The translations under genes were made by a program, and so were the position numbers. From Corallium rubrum (Eukaryota; Cnidaria; Anthozoa; Scleralcyonacea; Coralliidae), in the NCBI GenBank assembly GCA_964035015.1, contig OZ035997.1, forward strand, positions 19,449,563 through 19,513,562: a stretch of 64,000 nt of DNA, read 5' to 3'. Shown here in pieces: positions 22,566 to 33,200 of the stretch (the stretch's first letter is position 1; the number at the start of each line of letters is the position of its first letter). Under the pieces are notes generated by a model. The model was given only the letters and a program-made list of their open reading frames with translations, had not been told where the DNA came from and searched no databases.

Positions 22566-22826
22566 CGAGCAACAAATTGCTGCGTTGCAAGTTGAATAGC
22601 GTTGTTGCACGTATTACCACCCACCTTAAACATTGTCACGCAACAATTATTTGGTTGCAAGTTGAATCAGTATGTTGCAGCAAGTAGAACTGGAGTCTAC
22701 TTTTTTCAACAAATTTTTTCAACTTACAACAAAATCTTTGTTGCGAGACAATGTTTAAGGTGGGTGGTGAAACTGGTAATACGTGCAACAACGCTTTTCA
22801 ATTGTTGCGTTGCAAGTTGAAGAAAA
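22566..22826. mobile_element. Foldback element rich in TTGCAAGTTGAA
   Basis: The arms share GTTGTTGCACGTATTACCA, CCACCCACCTTAAACATTGTC and the complement at 22745-22800. TTGCAAGTTGAA repeats occur several times inside. The two overlapping short ORFs here are by-products. Confidence 0.8.
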
Positions 22827-23756
22827 ATGTTGCCCGTATTATAACCTCACCTTTATTACCAGAATTTCGTCACATGCAGTTGCACGATGATGATTCATTA
22901 AAATTTTTGATCCTGATATATGTCAGATATTTGACAAATTGTTTACAACATTTTTCGCCAGTTTGTTCAACATTGACATTATCAGTGAGCGAACAAAAAC
23001 AAATAAATGGTTGAGATGGCTTGTTTACGGTAATAGACTTCAATCACTTCATTTTAATATGGGGTGAAACTTTGTATCCCAGTAGATGTAAAATCACAAT
23101 ATTGGTAAAAATCTTGCAGCAGATATTGTCGTTGATACGCTGTAATTCCTGAAAACACTTCAGACGTAGCCAAGAGCGGGCCAGACCTAGCCTCCTTCGC
23201 AGCCGTGTCCAGTGTCCCCCCCTCCAGTAAATTTACAACCATAACGTTAAAGGTGCACCTACTACCACGTCTGCTCAAACGAGCGCCACATTCCATTCCC
23301 TTTGTGTCCATGGACCAATGAAATTACACCATTGTCGTGCTAAATATAAAAGTCCTGGGCTAGTGTTGTTATGTGTTATGTGTAATTTGTTTAGTCGAAA
23401 GCTAACGTGATACAACCTTCGTGGTAACGAATTCGAAATGTTCAAGTTACATAATGTAGTGTGTGGCACGTTTGCGAGCTTGGTGTAATGTAACAGACGT
23501 TCGATAGACGTTCGTCAAGCCTGCAACCTTGCATGTAATGACTGGTTAGACGCTCTTAAACCATTGAGCTACATTTTGTAATACTGGCAGACAAGATTAA
23601 AAAGCTTTAGTTCTTTACAGTCTAAATTCATTTATCGGCGATATATATTCATTTATCTTTGTTAAATAGTGAAATTATAAAAAAAGTTTATTTTAATTTA
23701 TTTGTAATTAGTTAGGTTTCGGTAGATGAAGAGCCATTTTATGGATATACTACTGA

Positions 23757-23792
23757 ATAAATCATTATTATCATTATTATTATTATTATTAC

Positions 23793-23834
<42 letters not shown>
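23757..23834. repeat. (TTA)n microsatellite
   Basis: About 25 ATT/TTA triplets with one ACT interruption. Confidence 0.95.
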
Positions 23835-23964
23835 CTATCCGTAAAAAAACATAAGTACTTAAATTTAATTAACGAACAACAAAGAAACTATATGAAAAAG
23901 TTAAGTTTGTCAATTTATCTCCCAGTACACTTGGAGTTTTCGGACAGTCATCACTAGATGAAGG

Positions 23965-24345
23965 GAAGCACGGGTGGCGTGTGCTGTTAGCGCGCTGCCT
24001 CTCACCAAAAAGTTAAGCCCGGTTAGACGGGGTTAGTACTTGGATGGGTGACCACTTGGGAAGGACCCCGTTGTTGGGCTTAGGCTCATGTGAGTAGAGT
24101 TGTAGTTGATCTCTCCTGTGCTTCGAGGGTTTTTCGCCGGGTTCTCCGGTTTTCCTCCCTCCATAAAATCGACACCTAACATCTTAGCTGTGATCCGTGG
24201 TCTGAACTGTGTCGTTGGCGGCAGCTTGAAGCGCCTTTGATATGCCTCGACACGGCCACGTTGATCTGCGTCCTTCGCAATTCAGCCGCTGGCTGCAAGT
24301 AAGGACGATTAGCCACCCAGTCCTTTATCCTTTATCCTTTATCCT
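23965..24345 (+). mobile_element. Composite SINE: tRNA-like head plus 5S rRNA-like promoter
   Basis: GGGTGGCGTGTGCTGTTAGC..GCTGCCTCTCACC looks like the 5' half of a tRNA (A box region). It is followed by AAGTTAAGCCCGGTTAGACG, GGTTAGTACTTGGATGGGTG and ACCACTTGGGAA, which correspond to the A box, intermediate element and C box of 5S rRNA. A body with GGGTTTTTCGCCGGGTTCTC and CCGGTTTTCCTCCCTCC resembles the common coral/anemone tRNA-SINE tail. It ends in repeated CCTTTAT units. It lies between DAW1 and the kinase gene. The 5S identity is by sequence recall; confidence is high for SINE, moderate for the exact composite origin. Confidence 0.8.
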
Positions 24346-24800
24346 AGATTTTGTTGAAATGTTAAAAGAACTTGAATATTATGCACGTTGTAGGAAGTAT
24401 ATTATAAAGAAACTCATGAACGTGTGCAAGGAGCTCGTACTATGTTTTTTGTGGACGTAACAAAGAATGTAATGATCATCTAATCTTTTTATTGTCATAT
24501 AGCATCAGTTCAAGTAGACATTGGTCAACTACCTGTATAAGTGAGGTCTATCGTTGTAATTTAATTATTAATTATCAATAAAATGAAGTTTACATTATAT
24601 ATGTTTCTGGGTTATGTGGACCTTTTTCAAATGTCCAAAATGTTCACGCATTTTTTCGTATCAATGATAGATAATGATTTATTTAACGTTTCACATAAGT
24701 AATGTTTACAACACGAGCGGCCGTGTTGTATTGAATATACAATCACGAGCCAAACAACTTGTGAAATGAATAAATAGTAAAAATCCCTTTGGGATATTGA

Positions 24801-24897
24801 GATGCTAATTTGCTAATTAGTTACAAGCACTATAGTGGTTGTATCAGAAGAGTATACATCCACTAGTGCTTGTAACTAATTAGCATCATTGGTTTTA
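24801..24897. repeat. Hairpin palindrome (GATGCTAATT arms)
   Basis: GATGCTAATTTGCTAATTAG...ACAAGCACTATAGTGG is mirrored by CCACTAGTGCTTGTAACTAA...TTAGCATC. A short MITE. Confidence 0.8.
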
Positions 24898-25785
24898 GTT
24901 TGTATGGGGTTTACAGGGGTATACATGTGACGTAATTTCTGAAATTGGATTGGCTGCAAAACTCATGAATTAGTAATGAATTTCACAAAGTCGGTTATAG
25001 AATCTCAGATATTTTTTGCCGAACTATCTTTGGCCAGTATACATCAATCAAATTATTGAAAAATGCTGCTTCGGGTAGAAATTTCAAGTTTCTAGCTAAT
25101 TTGTTACAAGAAATGGAGCGAACATAATGGAAACATAATTATTTTAAACGCAGGAACTTGAACTACACTTCAAATGAAAGCTTATTTATTTCTAACAACA
25201 TACTTACAGGATATATGCTACCTTGGTGGTTATATAATATTTTCATTGACGAAGACTTTTCGTCGCTGAATGAAGCTAAAGTAATATGTAGTGGCTTAAG
25301 CTTTGATGCTCGTTCGGTTGAGCTCGTAACGAGTCAAGCAATAAAAAAAACCCTCACCAGAGAAGCAGAGAGCAAAGGCATTCCAAAAAAAGTGTGAGTT
25401 GTATATCAACGTGAAGTGAAAGCATAGGCTCCAAAACGGAGAATATATATACAAGGAAATCACTGCTGGTGACTGCACCTTCTAGGCGATGTTGAATATT
25501 ACACTCATGTTATTAATCGAGATGTGCGATGAAACTTATTAAAAAAGATCCTTCGCTTGACCAATCAAGATCTACGTCCAGATTTTGGTACGTACTGGCC
25601 CAGCCTTTCAACCTTTTCATTGGCTCGACGCAAACAGAGCAACGGCTCGGTGTTCCAGAGGTTCTTCCCGCTCGCCCTGCGATTTTACCGCCTGGCGTCC
25701 TCCCGGTTCTCTGGAAGAACCTCTGGCATGCACCCAGGGTAGAGCCGGCAGAGCGAAAAAATATGTTATCAAAACACTCATTTTA

Positions 25786-25925
25786 TTTTAATAAAGGGCT
25801 CCGCTCGAAACAGTATTTCGTCATCAAAACTAATCTATGAACTAATTAATCTCTAACAACCTTTGCACTTTGTTCTAAAACACTGCCTATGCAGCACGTG
25901 CACTCTACAACAAAGAATTCTAAAG
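25786..25925 (+). mobile_element. Decayed Penelope arm
   Basis: AGGGCTCCGCTCGAAACAGTATTTCGTC resembles the intact arms at 35891 and 63236 (stem II plus GAAAC, then AGTATTTCG). The CTGATGA part is eroded and the GTC triplet deleted. Downstream, AAACACTGCCTATGCAGCA is the complement of the GTGCTGCGTAGGCAGTGTCT sequence seen at 35807-35826 and is also found at 55821-55839. The ribozyme would be dead. Confidence 0.55.
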
Positions 25926-26873
25926 ACTGACGCTTTATAATTTTTTTTCTCCGTAGCACTCAATGTGGCTCAGGTTTTAGTGCTTTTTTCCTCCCAGCTG
26001 CAGTGAAGATTCCAATTGATTTCATCCTTGAATGTACTACAGATCGTAACATACTAGCTGTAATCTTAACTAATGCATGATTCTGGAGTGAAGGGGGAGA
26101 GTGCGCCAAGGTATATATATCCGATAGCTATCAATGCTGCGGTTTTGCGGCGTCCGCACTCAACTTAGCCAACAGTGCAACATTTTATCGGCCAAAAGGC
26201 TTCTTCGGATTGAACCATACAAGTGCATGATATATCATAATCAGAGTTCCCCCAGCGCTGGAGTAGGAGCTGAAAGCAGCTGTAGTTAATTCTTATTTAC
26301 ATCCTTCGCATTTAACGGCCAATATTTTTATAGTATTAACGAAAACAACGAAAGAAATATTAAAATGTCTCATTAATTCCGAGTTTTCCCGAAAGTATCG
26401 CTGTTTCCCGAGACGAAAAGCTAATAACTAGTTACATGGTTTGGAAACCCGGCAAACTTCAAAGCGGTTAACATTCAAGCTACGATTCATCTTGAAAGGT
26501 ACATGAAGGTGCCAAATCTTTTGTTTTAGGTTTATTAATATTTAAACAGTACGGTTGAGTGATTGAACCCAAACGTTGCTATTGGATGATTGCTTCATTA
26601 CACAGAAAACACAATATGTTCAGTAACCATGAAAGTGCAAAAATTTCCATAAACCTGAACAAAAACATAAAACAATGACTTTTGTGAGCTTCCAAACCAT
26701 GTATATTTTCTATTAACTATGGTTAGACACGAAAGGCAAATCCTGCATGCAGTACGTTCTACAAAATTTTTCCTTTTATTTTCATCAGTTGTATTCGAAA
26801 CCAGAACAAAAAATAGATGAACTCAGAACTCGAAGCTTCTCCTGACGAGTATATTATCTACTATAGAATTATA

Positions 26874-26949
26874 GATAAGTTTTGTGGAAACACCACGTAT
26901 AATTTTTATTTGCAAATAAAACATTATACGTGGTGTTTCCAAACTTATC
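26874..26949. mobile_element. Short palindrome with GATAAGTTTTGTGGAAACAC ends
   Basis: Inverted arms GATAAGTTTTGTGGAAACAC...CACGTATAAT meet at TTTGCAAATAAA. The same arm sequence borders the hammerhead-bearing palindrome at 57593-57836, so this is probably an internally deleted copy of that family. Confidence 0.75.
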
Positions 26950-27285
26950 GATATTACTTTATCGCCTTGAATTTCAAACAATTAATTATTACTATAGAAT
27001 TGTTTACGTAATTACGTTGAGATGCACATGTATTGCTGGGTTACGTCATGTCAGTATTGCTGGGTACTTCATGTCAAGTTAGTACGTAAACGCGTTAATT
27101 TTTACGTACTTTGCAAAACAAAGATAGTGAATGGAATAATTGTCCCGGCCTGTTGGTTGATTACGTGATCTGTGTCTTTCAATACGTATTTGATCGTTAA
27201 TTAGTTGACGTCATCAAACGTCAACTAATAAATAAATCTGCGATCTTGCAACTGCAAAAAGCGAATGTGAAAAGAAGATTCGAAG

Positions 27286-30200
27286 ATGTCTTCTATAATT
27301 TCACGCTTATTATCATTATTTAGCCAGCGTTCTATCATTAGTGGACTTTCTTTGTCTGCTCTAATTACTGCCGCCGTTATTTATCATCGTCGAAAACGAA
27401 GTCAAGAAGAAAATCAAGCAAGGTTAAATTTTCCTGACTTGTCCAATGGAGAAATTTTGATTGGGAGAATATTGACTGAAGAACTTTGGAGTAAACTGTA
27501 TTTTGAAAGAACTTCAAATGGTTTTAGCATCCAACAAGCTATTCAAATAGGTGAGATATTTCTACACTGAATATTACTATTATTATTATTATTAAGTTTA
27601 ATATATTATAATAATTATTTATTTTATTTATTTACAAGCTTTGTCATAAATGACCGGTGATCCCTACAGAGCTTATTGCTCCATTCACAGGGTCCCTAAA
27701 TATAAATATACATTATTTACAACACATTTTATCTACAAGACTGGGCAACGGACGACACGAGTGACATTTAATACAGACAGTTTTAAACGTTTGCGGGACA
27801 TCAATGTCATATATTTGTTCAGTCATGGTACGATAATAATTCAGTAAGTAGGATTTAAATTGACCAATGGAAACATCAGCTTCACGGGTATGTGATGGTA
27901 AACTATTGAAAATTCTTGGAGTTCTGTTGTAAAAGCTATTTTGGTAAGTTAAAGTATTTACTCTCGGTACGTTTATTGCAATACTGTTATTTGAGTCACG
28001 CCTGGTGACACGATTACTTGATTTTATAGTTATATATTGGTCGTTTCTTTTCATTGCCTTGAAAAAGTACACTAAGTCCAGGTATTCATGCCAGTAGCAC
28101 AAGGGAAGTAACCCTGTCATTAACAGTCGTTCTTTGTAACAGGTGTCTGATCGAAACGGCAGCGACAGGATGAATCTTGTTGCACGTCGTTGAACCTTTT
28201 CGATGTCAAGGATTGATGAAACAGATTGAGGCGACCAGACTTGCGAGCTGTACGCGAAGTGACTTCGTACCAACGTCTTGTATAGTGTGCAACGGACTCG
28301 AGGATCATGCATGTCGATGGAGGATCTTCTTACAAACCCCAGCATCCTGTTGGCTTTCGCACATACAGCTGAAACTTGGTGGTTCCATTTGAGATCCGGG
28401 GTGATCAAAACTCCGAGGTCTTTTTGCACAGCTCGCTTACAAATGACTGAGGTGTTGGTAAGATCATCATTGGTCAGGTGGTAACATGACTGCACAGGGT
28501 TTAGATTTCGTGTCACCGTAAGAACACCACATTTGGATTGGTTTAGGTTCATACGCCACATTCGACACCACTGGTTGATTCCATCAAGATCGCATTGAAG
28601 ATGTTTAGCGTCCTCCGTTGTTCCTATGGTACGATAACACTTGGTGTCATCAGCAAACAGTGCTACGGACGATGCAGTGGTCTTTTCAGGTAGGTCGTTC
28701 ACGTACATAAGAAACAATAAAGGACCAAGAATTGAACCCTGAGGAACACCTGATAGTACTGGTATTGGTCGCAATGTCTTTCCCAGAACGGTGACTTTCT
28801 GAAAGCGGTCAGTTAGGTAATTTTGAAGCCAGTTAAACAAGTTTCCACAAACTCCAAAGTTACGTAGTTTTTTTAGTAGAAGCTGATGATCAACCCTGTC
28901 GAAGGCTTTAGCAAAATCAAGATAGAGGATGTCAGTTTGGACTCTTTTGTCTAGCGACTCGCCGATCTCATGTAGAACTTGTAGCAATTGTGATGTTGTT
29001 GACTTTCCCCTGAGGAATCCAAATTGGAGGTTATACAATTGACATGATACATGGTTGATCAGTTGGTCGTAAATACAACGCTCGAAGACTTTTGATACAA
29101 TGGGGAGTAAAGATATGGGTCGATAATTTGAGACTTCGTTCTTTTGACCACCTTTAGGAATAGGTATTATATTAGAGACCTTCCATTCCGCTGGGACTCT
29201 CCCGGTACTTAAGCTTTTGTTGAAGACATCACTAAGCGATGAGGAAATATAGGGTGCACAGCATCTGAGCAACTTTGCTGGAATTCTGTCTGGACCAGTA
29301 GCTTTGTTGTCATCGAGCGAGAGAAGAATGCGTCTAACGTCATCAGGAGAAATGTAGATATCACTAATGCAATCACACGATGCGGTGGTCGAAACTGGAT
29401 GATCATTATAATCTTCTTGGGAAAGGGGTGGATTAAACATAGAATAGAAGAAGTTATTTAAAAGGTTTGCAACGTCCTGGGGATTTTCAGCTGTGATAGT
29501 TCCTTCATCACGCTTCCAGGTCATTTTGCTCGGTACGCTGGATGTATTTGACACGGATTTAAACAACGACCAAAATCTCTTTGTGTTAGATTTCATTAAA
29601 CTAGGCAAACTCTGGAAGAATTCTTTTCGCTTTCGCGACAGAAGAGATTTACAGGAACGACGAAGGTCTCGAAAGTTTTCCCAGAGGTTGATGCGAGAGC
29701 TCTTTTTCGCTTTTCTTCTGGCGGTTTCTTTTTTGTTCAACAGGTGGCGGATTTCATTGTCAAGCCAAGGCGGAGATTTGCGTTTTTTCATAACTTTAGT
29801 CGGGATATGACGATGCACAGCATCCATAAAACGATCGCACCAACGTTGCCAGTCCTTGTCGATATCTCCAGGGTTACTATTTAGGTTGAAGTTGAGGGAA
29901 AATTTGTCAGGATTATTACTGTCAATTTCATCTGAAACTATTGATGGCGAGAGGTCGATTGATGAAAGAGTTTTGAATAAACTCTCCCAATCTGCCGAAC
30001 GGTAATCTAGAACAGTACGCGTATCACAGGAAGATAACTTGACAAATACGTTAAATTCAAAAAACAGAAGATTATGGTCGCTGAAGACGTCCATTGATTT
30101 AGGTGATATACACGACATATCAGTAACAGATTCAGGAATGTTCGTAAGGATTAGATCAAGAATGTTGTTTAATCTCGTCGGATACGGGTTAACTTGTTCA

Positions 30201-33200
30201 AGAAAAAATCGTATATTAGATCCCGAAATTCTACAGAGCTGGCTGAAACAGTCTGGCTGGAGGTAGCATCCGAGTTCCAATTCAATTCAGGAAAATTAAA
30301 GTCTCCAGTTATGATTATCTTTTCATAATTTTCAGCGACTTGTAAAAACGACTCAAAAAGACTAAGCCATTCGACAAGATCACAGTTCGGTGGCCTGTAG
30401 CAAACGCACAGAAGACATTTCTTTGGGCCTCGAGTTTCAAGTTCAACAGCTACGATTTCCAAGCGATCAGACCAAATCCCCGAAGTAACTCTGTTGTACT
30501 CTATTCCTTTACGCAATGCTAACAATACACCGCCCCCACGTTTGTTGGATGGACGATCTTTTCTGATGATGTTGTAATCAGAAGGCAATATTTCATCATT
30601 ATTCACACTGTCATTAAGCCATGTTTCTGTGACCGATATAACATCCAAGTTTTCAGCGTAAACAAGGTCTTGAAACGATCTTAGGTTGCTTGTAAATGTT
30701 CCATCTTCTCGCTTGTTGACGCTTCGGAGACTTTGTGCATTGAATGATAAGAAACGTTGACCTTTCGACAGAGGACCTGGGTTGGTAGCAATATCGCCAG
30801 CGAGTAAGATAAGAAGGACGACGTGTAATGACTTTTTCTTGATCTGAAATTGTAAGCCGTAGCGGAGATTGATGGCAAAAGTTGATTTCCTCAACATGTT
30901 ATCGCGAGTTGAAGTCCATAGAAAGCACAATCTATCAGGTAGTGTAGATAGTTGTGAAGAAATAGAAATATTCTGAGGAATAGTTTTGGTGTTGAGGTGA
31001 ATAATTTCAGGTTTCGACCTTATTGATAACCAGAAAGTTAAAATAAGAAAAAACAACCATCCAGCTGCTGCATTAAACGTATTTTGACGTGTTTTTAAAT
31101 TCATTTTGCTAATTTTAGTTCCGATTAGCTCTAGTTAGTTCAAAATTGGCTCCAAATTGTTCTAATTAAATAACCGTTATGGCGTGCGTGTATGGTGACG
31201 TTGTTCGTTGGTGGCGTACACAGCTGGTTTGCTCACGCGACAATCAACCGTCCGTTAGCGCGCGCTCGTTTGCACAAATTTCCAAAATATCCACTCACCC
31301 AGAACTTTTTAACGTAAAAAAGGACTTTATTTTTTCCAAACGATTCACGATTCTTCTCAATTGTTGTACACAAACACTTTATCCAACGGTTTCCACAATG
31401 ATAACAGCAAAACTGGCAATAAATGCGCCTAATTTTGTTTTTTAATACGGAGCACAGAGCTCCGCGTCTGCACGCGACGCCAGCCGCTGACCAATTAATT
31501 GTTTAGTACTTTTTAGTACTTTAACAAGTTTTTCAAAATATATTGTGGTTCTACTTCAAGCTATATAATTACCTTGTGCTTACTATATTATAGTTTCAAA
31601 ATAAAACAAAGATAACAGTATATACTTTTCGCCGAAAAAATCTGTAAAAATAGAAGTCGACCGTTTATTTGATGGTGACGTAATCAAACAAGTAACGGTT
31701 CATCAACAAAAAAATGACACAAGCTAGCTGACGTATATAATATACTCGCTGAATATGGCGTTATTCATTTTAATTACCTTGCCAAAGTAGTTCTAAAAAG
31801 GTAAACATATAAGTAAAGATTTTTTTATTGTTTTTGGCGCCAAAGAAAAGTTCTTTCAGAGAAGACGCTAGCATACTGAGTGAACGTGAGAAAAAGTAGT
31901 TTTTATCTTAATTTTAAAATACCATGGCATTTATTAAACTTATCAAACTCATTAATAATCCATAAGTCAAAAACAGAAAAATTATTTAAAAATCTTAAAA
32001 CATTTTTAAGAGAAAATCGAGGTAAAAGTCTCTTTAATTTTATGTAGGGCCTTTTTGAAATTGAGATGGCGGGAAAAGGCCTTGGTGTCGGCTGGTGGAC
32101 TCTGCGTTTTCATTGGTTGATTGATTTTCTTAACATTCCTCGAGAAACATAATTATGCACAGTTTTGGGCTGCCAACGAAACCAATGGGACCGCTATGAA
32201 CCTCTCCCACGGGACTGCATTACTGAGAATGATTTTCATACTAAACTAATGGTTCTCACTTGTCGTAAGAATCGTAAGAATCGGGGATTTTTCCTGTCCC
32301 CGATCGTCTGGGATTGTTACGACAGGTGTGAACATGGTTGAAGTAACGTCCCAGACAGTCGTTGATCTGATCGGAAGCATCGTAAGAATCGGAATCATTT
32401 CTATTTGCAAATTGCATCCCAGACTATGACCGACGATCTGGGATTCTTACAACTAGTTACATGTGTGAACACGGAGGAACATGTACAGTGAAACCAGCCG
32501 TCTGGGACAGGAAAAATCCCCGATTCTTGCGATTCTTACGACAAGTCGAAACAAATGGAAACGATGTTTGCGCAACTTGCTATGGTAATTATACACTTAT
32601 AAGAGGCTAATACACCTATTGGGTGGTCCAACGTGGCTAGTATATTAGTATAACGCTATGAAAACGCATATGTGTGGACATGGCCTAAACAATAGTGTAA
32701 ATTACACTATTGTTTAGGCCATGCCCATGCGTGTGGATGGGGTCTTAGTTCCAACAATAGCTGATCCTGGCCATGTGAGACCACCCGTTAGGTGCATTAA
32801 CCATAGAGATCATATAAATACTAGAGGGGGCATTGGCGGAAAAATTTGGTAACCACATGGCAGCCGCCATTACCTATGATATTTCAGTCAATTGGTTGGC
32901 AAATGTACTAGACCCAGTCCTTTGCCAACCAAAGCGCCTAATGTTTGCCTCCAAAAAAGTCCAAGATGGCGGCGTTCAATTGGTTACCCGCGGTTGACTG
33001 AAATTAAGATAGGATGCCCCCTCTAGTATTTATATGATCTCTATGGCATTAGCTGCTTATAAGTGTATAATTACCATAGCAAGTTGTGCAAACATCGTTT
33101 CCAGTTTTGTGACATTGTTTTAAGTTTCCTATCCAGTTCTCCTCCATTCTCTATGGTATTTCTGGGTGCTGTGACCAGCCAATCGATGCCCAGGGCCTTT

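Larger units (their letters stand above)
24898..27285. other. Intergenic DNA between DAW1 and the kinase gene
   Basis: No supported exon. A GC-richer block at 25550-25760 (TTCCAGAGGTTCTTCC / GGAAGAACCTCTGG inverted pair) looks like a degraded mobile element. 25786-25925 is a decayed Penelope arm and 26874-26949 a small palindrome. The last 300 bp before the kinase ATG contains a GTTGACGTCA..TGACGTCAAC-like inverted pair near 27205-27232, but no clear promoter motif. Confidence 0.5.
27572..31480 (-). mobile_element. Near full-length APE-type non-LTR retrotransposon (CR1/L2-like) in kinase intron 1
   Basis: On the minus strand the element runs from about 31480 (5' UTR, GC-richer) through an endonuclease frame and an RT frame to a (TAA)n tail at 27572-27596. 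The two frames are one polyprotein broken by a single-base length change in an A6 run (30203-30208 on plus). The tail repeat and the AP-endonuclease plus RT order fit the CR1/L2/Rex group. Insertion is antisense to the host gene. The 5' limit is approximate because no target duplication could be defined. Confidence 0.85.
32557..33102. mobile_element. Middle foldback of the nested stack
   Basis: GGAAACGATGTTTGCGCAAC, TTGCTATGGTAATTATACAC and TTATAAG are mirrored exactly or nearly so at 33051-33102. It contains the two palindromes at 32678-32724 and 32801-33046. Confidence 0.88.

Noticed and set aside
23990..24090. Functional 5S rRNA gene
   Set aside because: Only the internal promoter region resembles 5S rRNA; the 5' and 3' thirds needed for a full 5S gene are replaced by SINE sequence.
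28120..30266. Plus-strand ORFs antisense to the LINE
   Set aside because: Shadows of the minus-strand RT and endonuclease frames.
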